This document shows, in pieces, positions 46,616 to 59,200 of a DNA stretch of 64,000 nucleotides (position 1 is its first letter; the number at the start of each line of letters is the position of its first letter). This DNA comes from Liolophura sinensis (taxonomy: Eukaryota; Mollusca; Polyplacophora; Chitonida; Chitonidae), in NCBI RefSeq assembly GCF_032854445.1, contig NC_088304.1, positions 4,092,001-4,156,000 of the forward strand, given 5' to 3'. A model generated the notes under the pieces. The model did no database searches. It had not been told where the DNA came from and worked only from the letters and a program-made list of their open reading frames with translations. Position numbers and translations under genes: made by a program.

Positions 46616-49250
46616 TTACTGTTTCTTAAGTTCAGTGTTTACTGTTCCTTTATCTGTCCCACAGAAACAACACAAATCCTTCTGGCCAATGTCAGAACTG
46701 TAGTATGGAGTTTCCACAAGGGACTCACAGGTGATACCCAGCCTCATGAACACTTTACTGTACAGCGGATTATTTGGTGGGATGACAGGAGCTCCACATG
46801 AATACTCATACTCTGTCATGGTAGTTATGGGTTGAGCCTGCTGGCGCTCAGTAAGTTTACTTTTGGAATACACCACTTTTGGTTTCTTGCACTCCACACA
46901 TTCAAACACTGCTTGTGCATTTTGGGCTGTTAACACTGCGGGCTATACAGAAATGCCACTTTCAGTGGATATAATGGCAGATTGATGGGCGCTTGCTTTG
47001 ATTTTTCCAAGTTTCAGTTTAGCAGCACCAGTTTCAGCTTAGCAGCACCAGTTGCAGCTGCTGGACCATGTTTTTTCTGCTGAGCTTTTGCAGCTTCCTC
47101 CAGGAGGCTAGGACAGTCATCTTCAGATGTTTCTGTTCCATTGACAGTTTCAAAAGGCTTGTAGTGTTCACCTGACTGGTCAAGCACAGGGTCTGGCAAC
47201 CACATCAGTTTTTCTCTCGAGTTAAGTGTTGGAGAACAGCATGAATCATTCATACACTCCCTTTTTTGAAAGGAATATCTGCGACACTGACAATGCTCCT
47301 CCAACCATTTTTGGTAAGATGCCACTTCTTTTGTGCTTTTTTTGGGTCACTTTTGAAGCATTTAGCCCTGGGAACAAACCCTCAACATGCTGTTTCGCCT
47401 CTTGAATTGCAGCATCTTCTACAGACTGCTGAACATTGACAGGTTTCCCTTTGATGGACAGCTTTTCAAATCGACCTTCTATGGTTTCTTTACAGGACCT
47501 GATCCTGTTTGTCCAGGCTTCTTTCAGACCCGGAAACTTCTGTTCCATGTCCCGTATATCGTTCATATTGCCACATCTGCCAAATGTCGCTTCCATTTCT
47601 TGAGAGCAGGTCCAAATTTAAGATTGACATAATGCATTCTGCCATATTTGTCCAGCTTTGTCCTGGTGCATGTCTAGGTCCAGCTTTGTGAACAAGTAAA
47701 TAAGTGAGCGCTTTACACTTTCTAAATTATTTCTTTGATCTGTTCCACCATCTGAAAACTTGGATAAAATCTTTGGTGCTGACTCCACTGTGTCGTTTAG
47801 CGTGACAGAGGCCTCACCGTGACAGAAGGATTTACGGACCATCAGGTATGTCACTTTTAAATAGACAGATGGTGTTAAACAACCTTTGTGGTTCACATCA
47901 TGGTCCAGTCCAAAAACAGAGTTTGTTTTTGCCTTGGACCCCTGTCAACAGCGGTAAACTTGGCTGCCCAAGTGGAATCTTTGCCTTGTCATCACAGCTG
48001 AGAAAAACACACAGATCCCCCAAGGCAACAGACAATAATGGTCGTCCGTATGATGGGCACGCAACTGCCTTCTCTGTATTTTATATTGAACATCAAAACG
48101 CCCTGTAAAGTTTAAAGCTGAGTGTACATAGGTGTTCGTTGGAGTGAACTAAAGACGAACCAGGGTAGAGGATGGTATTTCTGTTCCCTCTGGACATAAG
48201 TCCTTGGCTTGCTGTATCAAATCTTTCAATGAAATCCACTGGGAAAGATGGCCGACGTTGTGACTTCTTTCGTCAGATGCTGTGACCTGCTGGATAACGA
48301 TTCCTAACTTTTCCAAAAATGTATCGAACATTATTAACGGGTGTCCAGCATTGAGTTTTCTTAGATCTGGTAGAAAACCTTTCTCCCCCGAAAATATTAG
48401 TCTCAGTCTTTGTTGAGTGTCTGGGTGTTCTGCGACTGAGACATCCAAAGAGAGCTCCTTGTAAAGAAATTGAACAATGCTAGGCGAAAGAAAAACAATA
48501 TTTTGGAACTTCTGTTGGAAATTGCCTTTCATTTGACGTGTGAAAAACTGGAAGCAGTGATTTGATCTGTGACATGACTCTGGATGTATCAGTCAAAATT
48601 TCTTCTGTAGTTCGCTTTGGCTGGACCTGTACAATAACTGCCACTGTTGTGTGAGAGCCATCGGGAGCATACTTGAACACATCCTCCAGGACAGACAGTT
48701 GAAGGTGTTCCAAGTATCTGAGTCTTTGCGTACTTGACTGAAGTGGGGACAGCAAGTGTTGGCTTTCATCAAATGCTACTGGCTTATTCAGTCCAGCTTC
48801 TTTAACAGACTTATCAAGCAGGTCATATCTCCTTTCAGGAGCATAAATTGCTGCAGATCGTTGTTCTACGATGATATTTTCAGAAACTTCCCTGACTGGG
48901 TGATCCAGTTTTTGCCTTTTAGTCTGCTGTTCTAGTTGCATATTTTTAATATTGAGCATACTACTGAAAATACTTTGCTAGATTTTTTATCCCTGCACGT
49001 ATAACTGACCAGTCTGGAGATGATACACTAGGTCTGAGGGAAATGCTGTAAAGTGCCTCAGCGTGACTTTTCAAGTTATTGCTTGACAAGGGTGGATTTT
49101 TTTCTTCTTTCTTTTTGTGTCATCAAATCCCTGAAATTTTTCAAATATTTGTGGAACTGGACAAAACTTACTCCTCTTCAATGAGACACATCTGATGGTG
49201 TCATGGTGATCAGTGACATACCACAAGGCATTGGTGAGCACCAGCAAAAC
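46616..49250 (-). pseudogene. Decayed C-terminal part of an uncharacterised DDE-signature (transposase-like) protein family
   Basis: Reading the minus strand from about 49250, successive frames give one collinear protein interrupted by stops and frameshifts: LTNALWYVTDHHDTI near 49215, PQIFEKFQGFDDTKRKK near 49150, a long stretch 48959-48485, a frame change near 48530, then a frame to a TAG at 48148 that directly continues (FTPTNTYVHSALNFTG). Next come CDDKAKIPLGQP near 47990, SDGGTDQRNNLESV near 47750, and in a shifted frame APGQSWTNMAEC near 47650. Cys-rich C-terminal pieces follow (HCQCRRYSFQKREC near 47270; CVECKKP, YYSSDIGQKDLCCFCG to 46616). The D, D and E positions look like a DDE/RNase-H-type catalytic triad. 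From memory, similar multi-copy predicted proteins occur in cnidarians and molluscs, but I know no established name. At least four frame changes and stops make this copy non-functional. The call of transposase is inference. Confidence 0.6.
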
Positions 49251-50758
49251 AAAAAAATCAAGAATTGTAATATAAAACTTAACATGTGCCCAACATACAG
49301 TAGAAATTAATCATATCAATTACTTCATCATTCTTTCGGTGATTAAAATTGACACTTACCCTGCAGTGGTATAGCTTGAAATAAAAACAATACAGCAAAC
49401 AAGTACACCAAGAATGAGGACATCAATCTATGTAAACGGCAAGCTTATATCAGACATCTAAACAGCAGGGTGAAATATCTGTCTGACAGGCTACATTGAA
49501 CGCAAAGATTTCTGGCTTGATACCAGAAATTGATGATGACTTAGGTATGGAAAACAAGTTTCACATTCAGGAGCTAATGTAATACAGGAAGATTTTTAGA
49601 AAACCATATAATTGTCTATAAAATCTTAAAATATATGAAAAATTTAAATTCGTGCAAAACTTTAGGGAATTGTAGTATTAAAAAACGGAAGATAAATGTC
49701 ATTTGAGGTGCTAAAACTATGAACAAACCATCTGTTTTTGCCTCACTTAAAAGTATGAAAATGTTCTGAAAGTTAAATGTGAAGGAGAAAAAATACATGT
49801 AAAAATAATGAATCTTTCATAGCTGTTATGCCATATAAAAGAAGCTAGACAGAATAAAAAATAAATATAATCATGCTTGTAGGGAAATATTGCTAAATGT
49901 TGTGTTAGACAGCTGAATGTGGATGGTGCTAAATTAAACAATGATTAATGTTAATGTGAATTGTGTTACAGCAGGAAGTGCATTGGTTTCTGTCTCTGGG
50001 GTTCAATGACATTTTTTTTTTCTAGACACACAGTACTAAGCTGATACATTCAGGAAGAATTCAGGCAAGGCAAAAAAAATACAATACCATGAACTGAATC
50101 TGGAAGTGAAATAAAAACACAAAAATAAATTTCGAAGTGTAAACCATCAGATATACAATATTCAGCACCGACATACCTGCTGAACAGGTAAAATAAGGTA
50201 CACGTTAGTTGTATACTGCCAGTATTAGTATTAAGGCAAGGGTGTTATTACATTCCAAAATCTGTTAAAAGAACATGTACTAAGTACTAAGTTCATATAA
50301 AAAAATGAACCCCATAGAAACAAGCTAACAAAACAAACTGCACACATCCGGGTCCTAACAATTAAGGCTTAGCAACGTATATAAAGTGATGAAAGTAAAC
50401 CCCAATTGTCACTATCCTGTGGGCTGTGTTGTGGTGGCAACCTGGGTTTAATTACCAGTGGGGCCACAGCAGGGAATTAAGAAATTGTCAGTGGCTTGCC
50501 AAAGATCGGTACTTTACCCCGTTTTTTTTTTTTGGAGGTTTTCTCCAGTCACTCTTGAGAGTGGTGTAAAACAACAATTAGCCTGTCAGTCACTGTCTCC
50601 TAAAGTTTATACCTGAATCTCTGCCAGAGCCCTATATTACCCAATTGTACTTGTATTCTGTAAGGAATAAACAGAAATAAACAAAAACACACACTAACAA
50701 ACAATTTTTGTGTACAAAACCAAGCAGAACTTGGAACAAACCTGGGTTATGTAATCAC

Positions 50759-51606
50759 GTTTCTGAATCAGCTACTGTTTTCAAGAAACTACATCCTTCT
50801 TGTCTTTCCAATTCAATTACATCATTAAACGGTCTGTCCTTGTCTGATAATTTTCTACTGGTCAACCCAGAGCTTAACAGACAAAAAAGAAAAAAATCAA
50901 TTAAAAATACCACAAGAATGTAAGTCTAGTAAATGAATCTTCGAACAACAGGATCCAAATGTTCAAACAAATGAAAACAATAAATAAATAAAAGGAGAAA
51001 TCAAGTATTTCATGAACTGGTGAAAGACAAGGAAATTGCAACAGATAGGAGCTTGGATACGATGAGAACAGGAATGAAGTCTGAAATGTTCAGGAATAAA
51101 ATAGTGTGGTACCTGGAAACTTTTGTACAAGGGAGCCTTTTTTCTTTGTCCATCAGAACATCAAACGCAGTTCTAGGCGTGACCTCTGATGCGTCATTAT
51201 TTTCAGGTGTGTTGTTGCAAGTACACTTAAAGTGTATAAACCATATGTTGAAGACACTGACAGCTGACAACACCGGATTTGTAAGATAAACTAAGTAGAT
51301 ACACAGACCGTCTTCTGTGGATGAACAAGACAACGATGATAAACTGAGTTCTTCCAGATCGTGAAGCTTTTGTATAAGCTCTTTAAAAGTCTGAGATCAA
51401 CTGAAATTAATAAATAAGCGTTTGGCTGTCTTGTTTTTCCCGCATCGGTCGACTGTTGCGCATAACAGCGCCATTTTGTCTAAGCCGAAACACGAGGACC
51501 AACCGGACTCTGGATCCGACGGGATATGACAGAGTTCACAAAAGCGATATTCGCATATTTCCTCAACACAGATCAGACGGGAAAGGCAATGGGACAAAAC
51601 TTTCAA
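50759..51606 (-). pseudogene. N-terminal exon-like pieces of the same DDE-signature family, in-frame TGA
   Basis: Piece 1 starts after an AG at 51607 and reads through a Cys-rich segment (CELCHIPSDPESGW) and an ATG at 51474 (MALLCATVDRCGKNKTAKRL). It hits TGA at 51399-51397 and then continues in the same frame as clearly protein-like sequence (SQTFKELIQKLHDLEEL) to about 51320. Piece 2, ending at an AG|GTACCA donor (51113), contains TPRTAFDVLMDKEKR. Piece 3 is 50872-50759 (SGLTSRKLSDKDRPFNDVIE), entered in the phase that piece 2 requires. Same strand and order as the decayed C-terminal half at 46616-49250, and the F-D-V-L-M motif followed by W-Y-[IV] downstream is, from memory, the usual order in this family. 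So the two blocks were probably one gene spanning about 5 kb. The TGA suggests it is broken; the left boundary of piece 2 is unresolved. Confidence 0.5.
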
Positions 51607-52235
51607 CTAAAATAATTTTATAAAAAGAATTAGAATTGGGAGGAAAAAATAGGGTCCGTCGGGTGGCCGGACACTCAACATATTTTTTTTTCAGGCCTTA
51701 TTAGGCTTCCAGTCTAAAAACTGGGCAAAGCCTATTGTTATTATACATTATTATTATTATTATTAGGGTGGGGTCAGAGGGTGAGCAGTTCAGATGTGCC
51801 ATGCGACGTTTGAACTTGTTAGTGCCATTGCCTGTACATGTCATAGCTCTTCGTATTTCAGCTCACCCATGGCTGGCCTCGCTGCCTATCTAGAAAACAG
51901 CACCTGAATTGTCTTTGACAAAAAGCGCATGTACATATGGTTTATATACATGCACAAACACATAGATACCTTCATGTACCATTTAGTTTAAGCCGATGTT
52001 ACCAGAAAATTTAGTCTCAACTGCATATTTGAAATTAAACCATGATATGCTTGTGTTCATAGTTGGTAGATTTATATGTAAGTTTTAATGTGGGTTCTGC
52101 TGGAGATAGATGTGTACAGGCAGGTCTAACATGGCTGGAATACTTGGATCTGAATGGATGCACACTGTAGCTGTGTCAACCAGTGCGAATTACCATACAA
52201 ATTTAATTTACACAGTACTATTAAACACATGTATA

Positions 52236-52457
52236 TACTGTAATTTTTCAACTCTTTGGAATGTTTGCAAGGTGTTTATTCAGGCATATTCTTAACGCAT
52301 TATTCTGTGTTGACTGATAAAATTATACTTCTTGTGAAGCCCAGAAACTGGCCAATCCAACCAATGTAGTTTTGTCCTCAAAACCAAATGAAAAATGTGC
52401 ATTTATTGCAGTGAAAGTTGCTCTTTTATGTGCGAATAGGTTGAGGAATTAGAGTAT
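52236..52457 (-). mobile_element. MITE-like element, copy in inverted orientation
   Basis: About 220 bp, the reverse complement of the element at 53034-53246 with high identity. Ends are TIR-like: TTCCTCAACCT-TTCG at one end and TTTTTCAACTCTTTGGAATG at the other. Confidence 0.65.
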
Positions 52458-52626
52458 ATATAAATTCATCATCAACAAGCAGAAGAAATACACATTTTTT
52501 CTGTGTGGACCAAGTATAGAACATAAATATTATAATGATAAACTTTTCCTGCATGTGAAAAGATACCAGTTTTCCAGGACACCTGCCTTTCCTAAAGCTG
52601 TGTATGGAATTGGGTGTCTACTTGCT

Positions 52627-52826
52627 TCAACGTGGAACTTCGGGTATTGACAATGCAGTTAACTCTTGTTGTACATGTACTTTGGATATATTGGGCTGGA
52701 TTGAATGGCACAATTCTTTGACAGGAAACTTATCGGCTCTGACCTCTGTAATGAATCCATTCGCACGCCCAACTACACCCTCAATGGTGAATAGCTTCTT
52801 TGTTTGTTCATTGGCCATTCCTACAC
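52627..52826 (-). other. Protein-like ORF fragment, possible exon or gene remnant
   Basis: After an AG acceptor-like site (about 52827) the minus strand is open for about 65 codons, encoding NEQTKKLFTIEGVVG and FPVKELCHSIQPNIS-type sequence and ending at TGA. Composition and residue pattern look like real protein rather than random AT-rich sequence, but I do not recognise it and no partner exon is visible. It sits about 1 kb upstream of the decayed DDE-family pieces on the same strand and may be a remnant of another repeat-borne gene. Confidence 0.3.
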
Positions 52827-53033
52827 CGAAACACGATAGGTGCTAGTGAACTTCTGATATTAATCCATGTCTTATAGTGTAGGAATGTCAGTGTGTCACT
52901 TTGAGCAGATCAGCCGTCACGATTTCTTTAAAATGACAAAGACAGGATAACGGATATGGACGTGTGATCCTAATGTCTCAAAGAACTAGCTCAGGTCATT
53001 TAAATATACATTATGTACATATATATGTGAATG

Positions 53034-53246
53034 CTTTTCCTCAGCCTTTTCGCGTATGAAAGAGCAACTTCCAGTGCAACTTATGCACATTTTTAATTTG
53101 ATTTTGGAGACAAAACAACATTTCTTGGATTGGCCAGTTTCTGGGCTTCACAAAAAGTAGGACTTTATCAGTCAGCACAGAATAATGCTTTAAGAGTATG
53201 CCTGAATAAACACCTTGCAAACATATGAAAAGGTTGAAGAATTATA
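53034..53246 (+). mobile_element. MITE-like element
   Basis: Starts TTCCTCAGCCTTTTCGCGTA and ends ATATGAAAAGGTTGAAGAAT; the ends are imperfect inverted repeats of about 20 bp. The body carries TGGATTGGCCAGTTTCTGGG. No coding capacity. Confidence 0.65.
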
Positions 53247-54289
53247 GCCCAGTTGAAACTTGTTGACTGCTTCTCTTAACATGAATCCATCCTAATTTCC
53301 TACTTAATATACTTTATTAGCTTTTTAGAGGTTTAATTGTGTTGAGCATTTTGGTTGATGGCTGATGTACAAATGCTTGTTTTGTTGCATAAATTTGAGG
53401 TCTTTTGTGAGTAGCAATCTGGAACAAAGCCATTATTATTTATAGCCGTAAAAAATTGCTTCAGCAGAGTTTGCCCATTGCAGCCTGATGATTCAGTGTT
53501 TATATCACGTGTACGGCGAAGATGTGTCAGTGTATAGGTAAACAGAGGCTGTGTTCTTTACAAATACAGTGAAAGTTGATTTTCTAATGGGTAGAAATAA
53601 GTGGCGGTGAAAGTAATTTCTGAACATCATATTTCAACAGTACTGAGTGCAATAAAGCTCATCTGGTGGACTGGATGTCTGGGTTTTCATAATTAACCCT
53701 AAATGAATTTTGCAATTACACATACCTCTCATCCCTTCCAGCTACATGTACAACAGAAAAACGAAGCTAAAGAGGACGGGATGTTTTGACTGTTTCCGAG
53801 ACTTCAAAGCTCACAAATAGGGTTAGACCTACAGTGTGGGGCATTTGGACCATATGTTCAGTACTGGTATCGCAAGACTGATAAGGACAATTTAGTGTTA
53901 TTTCCTGGTTTGGGTGATGGAGTAGCTTTCTAAATAAAACCTCGCATGGTTGGCTGTGTCCCGGGATAAACTCCACTCTGCACAGTGCCACTAGGCCTAG
54001 CCTCAAGCAGGGGAATTAATAATAGTTCATGGCAACCATATTGCAGGACTAGGGGTCGATGAAATAGAGATGTTGCATGTCTGACTGCTGGAAACCATCA
54101 GGAAGTAGGAAAGTTTATCACATGTATGATTATGGTTATGATGGGAGGGGGAATGGGGGGAGGGGGGATGGGAGGAGGGGCATTTGCTTGTGACAGTGTA
54201 ATTGTGATGGGCTGAAGGATCAGCCAAGTCTAAGCACAGGTGGATGTGGATGGAGAGTTTAGTACATGCCTTCCAGAAACATGGTATGC

Positions 54290-54445
54290 GTATCTGTACG
54301 TCACCTGTGGGAAAGCTCAGCAGTAGCTTGCCAAAGGGCTTTGGTTTATATCAGGTGCTCCAGTTCCATAGACCCATGAAACTTACTAACATTGTATAGA
54401 AGTGATAAATTCTTGAATATGGCATTACATTAATTAATTGATTGA
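54290..54445 (+). mobile_element. Old SINE-like repeat, fourth family
   Basis: CTGTACGTCACCTGTGGGAA, AGTAGCTTGCCAAAGG, AAATTCTTGAATATGGCATT. Relatives with the same order lie at about 55190-55320, 50490-50578, 23795-23990 and 1900-2010. The copies are diverged, so this is an older layer than families A and B. Confidence 0.55.
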
Positions 54446-54817
54446 GTATAACTTTAAAGGCTTTTAGTAGTCAGCAGGACATGTCTCTGTCGTTCACTCT
54501 ATCTTCTTCTACCCATAAAACTGACTACCCTCGTACAAGTGAAAAGTCTTCACTGTATGACATTAAATAAAAACGGCATGAAAACATGACACAGTGCACA
54601 CCAGAATTGTTAACAGTTGTCAGCTTCAGTGAGATTCTCATCAAAAATCTTGTTTAAATTTCATGTTTCCATTGCGATAAACTTAGTTGGCTTTAAAGGA
54701 CCTCTTACAATGTAAGTACATTTTTGTAATAAACTTGATGGTTGAGAGCACTGGTAATGATCTAGTGGTTAAAGGTGATTTGATTTAACACAATCCTTGG
54801 GTTCAGTTGTGGTTTTG

Positions 54818-55172
54818 GTCAGGGAATTCCCCTGCTTCAGTCGTGGCTTTGGACAGAGAAACCCCCTGCTTCAGTTGTGGCTTTGGACAGGGAATTCCCC
54901 TGCTTCAGTCATGGCTTTGGAGAGGGAATTCCCCTGCTTCAGTCATGGCTTTGGACAGGGAATTCCCCTGCTTCAGTCGTGGCGTTGACAGGGAAGTCCC
55001 CTGCTTCAGTCATGGCTTTGGGCAGGGAATTCCTCTGCTTCACTCATGGCTTTGGACAGGGAATTCCCCTGCTTCACTCATGGCTTTGGACAGAGAATTC
55101 CCCTGCTTCACTCATGGCTTTGGACAGGGAATTCCCCTGCTGAAGTCGTGGCTTTGGACAGGGAATTCTCAG
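54818..55172. repeat. 34-bp minisatellite, about ten copies
   Basis: The unit is ATGGCTTTGGACAGGGAATT plus CCCCTGCTTCAGTC. Because 34 is not a multiple of three, each frame is read in turn, producing three overlapping spurious ORFs. Confidence 0.95.
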
Positions 55173-56144
55173 GTTTAATATGGTGTGCGTTGTCTGTATG
55201 TGACACAAGGAAAAGTGTGACAGTAACTTACCAAATGTTGGTGGTTTATATCGGGCACTGACTGCCTTTGTATGGTAAAGGGAAACATTCTTGAGCATGC
55301 AGTTAAACAATAATGAAGTAATCAGATAAGATTTTGTTCTAGTTTTACAAATATGCCTATTAAGGACATACTAGTATTCTAAATGTGATGTTAGGACTTG
55401 GACTGTTGATGCACATAATGGATTTGAGTTTCTGCATGCAGTGATGTGATGTCAGGGACACATATTGATTCATTATAAATGATTCATTTTTGGGTTTGTT
55501 TGAAAATTATAACTGTTTTAAAATGCCACAAAGATTTTATGTGCAAATTACCATTAACATTTTATGAGGAGAAAGAAGGTTTTATTCTAACTTTTTGTTG
55601 CTCAGTGATCAGGCATTCATTATTCCCCTTATGGTCATTATGAATTATGTATTGAAATTACGTCAGCTGACAAGACGTGAGCTAATAATTTGGCTTAAGG
55701 CTGAATTAAGAATCATTAATCTGTGAGTAGTTGATAAAAAAATAACGAGTAATGCAGGAACCGTTCTTGGTATTAACTTTTCCAGTCCTGCCAGTTATGA
55801 TTCTCTTGTGTATAAAATGTCATATGGCTTGGAAGACAGTCTTTATTTAAAGACTTGGCACCGTTAAAAAAAATAAGCCTTGATGTTGAAACACTGGGAC
55901 AGATTATAAACTTTTTATAAAAATGAGAACTTTTCTAGAGGCAAATAAGGTATTATTTTCATGCTGGAATTCACATTTTTCCATAAACCTTAAAATATCA
56001 TTCTAAAGATGAACAGAGTTCTCAGTGTCAGACAAAATGAGTAACTTTCTGGATTTAAAACTTCAAGTCAAAACATGTATGATGTGTTTTGTGGAGATTT
56101 TTATGAGATGTTATCAGAGTGTAGATACAATCAGATACAAAACA

Positions 56145-56290
56145 AGATTTATTTATTTGATTGGAGTTTTATGCCACTATCGAGAATATTTCATTTATGC
56201 AACAGCGGTCAGCATTATGGTGGGAGGAAACAGGTAAAGCTGAGGGGAAACCCACGACCATCCGCACGTTGTTGACAGACCTTCCCAACT
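56145..56290 (-). mobile_element. SINE family A, 3' half
   Basis: GATTTATTTATTTGATTGGA to CACGACCATCCGCACGTTG. Confidence 0.82.
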
Positions 56291-59200
56291 ACAGCCAGAT
56301 ATCATACAGTGCATAAAACAAGAGGAAGACAACCTACACCAAAAATATTTGTCAAAAACAGTGTATCCAGAGACCTATGGATATGTTACTGTACCAGGGG
56401 GAGAGTTTGATTAATGAATAAGCAGGGACAGTTCAAGTTCATTATGAATTAAAAGATCTTTTATAAGGTGTATACTAAGCTGTTAGCACCAGTGTTCACA
56501 GCACAGCATAAATGCGAATGCATGGACAACAGTGTATATACATGTCACCAAATACTGACATTTCAAATCGATGGTCTTAATTATATTAAAAAATATGGAA
56601 ACTTCTTCTTGAGTTTTTATCTTTGGCAAATAAACGTATTATTTGTATTTAATTTGACTTATTTGGGTCAAAATAGCTTTTCTTCAGAGCGAAAATGAAA
56701 AGTTTGTTATATCTGTGCCTTTGATTAGTCTTAGCTCAGAAGATATTTGCTTTTAGAGTTACATAAGTTGCTTGCCATGGTGAACTTTGGTTCTGTTATT
56801 TGCTCTTAAGTCTGGAATCGCTGTGCTGAGAAGATTCTGTGGAATTCTACACGCTTTGGCCACTGACCATATTGGCTTTTAAAAGATTCAGCAGTGGCTA
56901 AATACATGCAGATACTTCTTCCCTGATTTGGTGTACATCCATGAAAGTTTATATAACAAAGTCCTACTCATTGAAGAACTCTTCCATTTCCTAGAGAAAC
57001 TAAGCTGACATTTTAAAATGATATGAAGGGAAAGCGTTCATGATGTCACATGTTCAGATTCGTTTTGGGATTTCGAATCGGGCAGATAAGTTGTGGAGAT
57101 ATTGTGCTCAGATGACATCAAAACAGCAGTGTGTAACAGGATGCGTTTGTGAACAGCGTATTTTCACAATTCACGTAGGCATGTATGTACATGTAATCCG
57201 TGCTGTTTTAACACGCGCCATGAGCAGCATGAGCTGATGAACATGTACCTTCATGTTGATAATGCTGTTTTGATCAAAGGCACAATCTTTAGTTAATTAG
57301 ATTAATCCTGGTAATCTTTCTGGAACAGCTCTCTGTCTGACCAAAAAAAGTCATCTGGAATTACATAAATTCTTTTTTTTTTGTGGGTTAATCAAATTTT
57401 TGGATGTGCATTGTACTTTGATGCAGTTGCCATACAATTTCGACCATCGCAGTAAAGTTAGTGATTTTTTTTTACCCTGAAAGTTCTACTTGCGTTAGAA
57501 AGATGGTTTAAGATTTGTTGGGAAGATATTTGTAGGATGATGAAAAAGTTGACATTTACCAAAAGTATTAGGATTTTATGACATTTATTTGCCTTTTAAA
57601 ACACATTCTTTCACACAAATTTTTAGGGAAAAATACTGTACATCTAGACAAAGCCAGTCATAAAGATGTGTAAAATGGTGAGGTGATTAAATAGAGGTGC
57701 TTCTTCAACAAGACCATAGCTACATGTAGTTGAGCTCATATCAGAGATTGCTCAGCAGAAAGAGAAATAAATCAAGATGGTCTTTTGCAGGGTTGTTGCT
57801 AGGCTACATGTATATACATCAGTGGAATGAGCACCAAATTTGTAGCAGGGATGGTGGGAAGGAAAGTTCGTACACAAAACCAATTCAAAGGCTTTGTGGA
57901 TTTGAGAGTTGAGTCTAAGAAAAAAAGAGAAGAAATCAACTGGTCATTGTTCTTTGGTAGAATCACACAGTAGTACGGAGCAAATATCAGTGAAGTATCA
58001 GATTTGAGTATTGAGTCAAAATGTCAAGTTTGTAAACATAATGTGGCGTGTATATGATTTTTGACAAGAAAAGTAACAGTGAGCCAAAGCTTGTTAATAA
58101 TGATTTATTACTGGTATGAATTGTTGCAAGTATTTCTTTTTTTAATTTCCTTTTTTTTTTTTTTACTTCTCAATTAAATGATGTAGATAGACCCAGTGTC
58201 AATCTATGAAACAATATCTGTATACTCCTGGAGACATCCGCCATTGTGGATTTGTTTTAATGTCATCTTTGGTCATTCCATGTCATGTAGTACCATATGT
58301 AAGAAATCAGTTATTAGATCTGAACTATGAATAACCAAGAAAAGCCAGAGTTCAACAAAAAATAGGAACAGTTTATTAAATAATGTAACAGTTGTATATG
58401 TTCAGAGATTGGATAGGTACTGGTACATATATACAGGTAAATGGCATCTGTGTGACGAAAAGCATGTACTTGAGTTGGTGCAGGTAACTGTGTAATAGAT
58501 GTCACAGTTACTTCAGTACTGTACTTCAGTAAGCAATATGTCAGCCATATGTTTGGAAAATATCAGCTTATAGTACTTCCAGTTCTTCTCTGGGAGTAAC
58601 AGTTCCAGAAATGGTACAGTAATAACTTGGGATAACTAGTTCCAAAATCTGGGACTCAGGATCTCACTATGCAGAAACGGGGAATCCCAGTCCCACTGTT
58701 GCTCAGGAGCACTTGCATGTCTAGGTAACTTTTCTCAGTATAACTGTTCCTTCATAGACTTATGAATTATAAAATTTAGGTCCAAAAATTCCCAGTTGTA
58801 AACTATTGAGATAAGCTGCCTCAATCACAGTTGAGAATATCAGTTCCACAACATGGGAAAGCCTGGGAACCCTTGTGTCTTAATTTGGTACTAACAGTCC
58901 CATTGTCTCTTGGTATGTTCTCACGCTGAAATCCCACTTCAAAGCTGACAATATGTCTAACTACTTCTTTGACTCCTGTTATATATGCAAAATACCTGCC
59001 TTAGACACACGAAACAAGGTCAAAGTTGAGATGCTATCTTGATGGTGGTCTGAGATCATCTGGGACTTAAAGTGGGAATTTACCCAGTATTTATAGTCTA
59101 CCCTGATAAATATTCATGAGGTACCAGGGATGGTACTCAGAGCTGTGATTGTTTGATACCAAACACACAGCATCTGAACAGAGAAATACTACATGTAATC

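Noticed and set aside
54797-55261. Overlapping ORFs rich in Phe, Ser and Cys
   Set aside because: The 34-bp array read in three frames.
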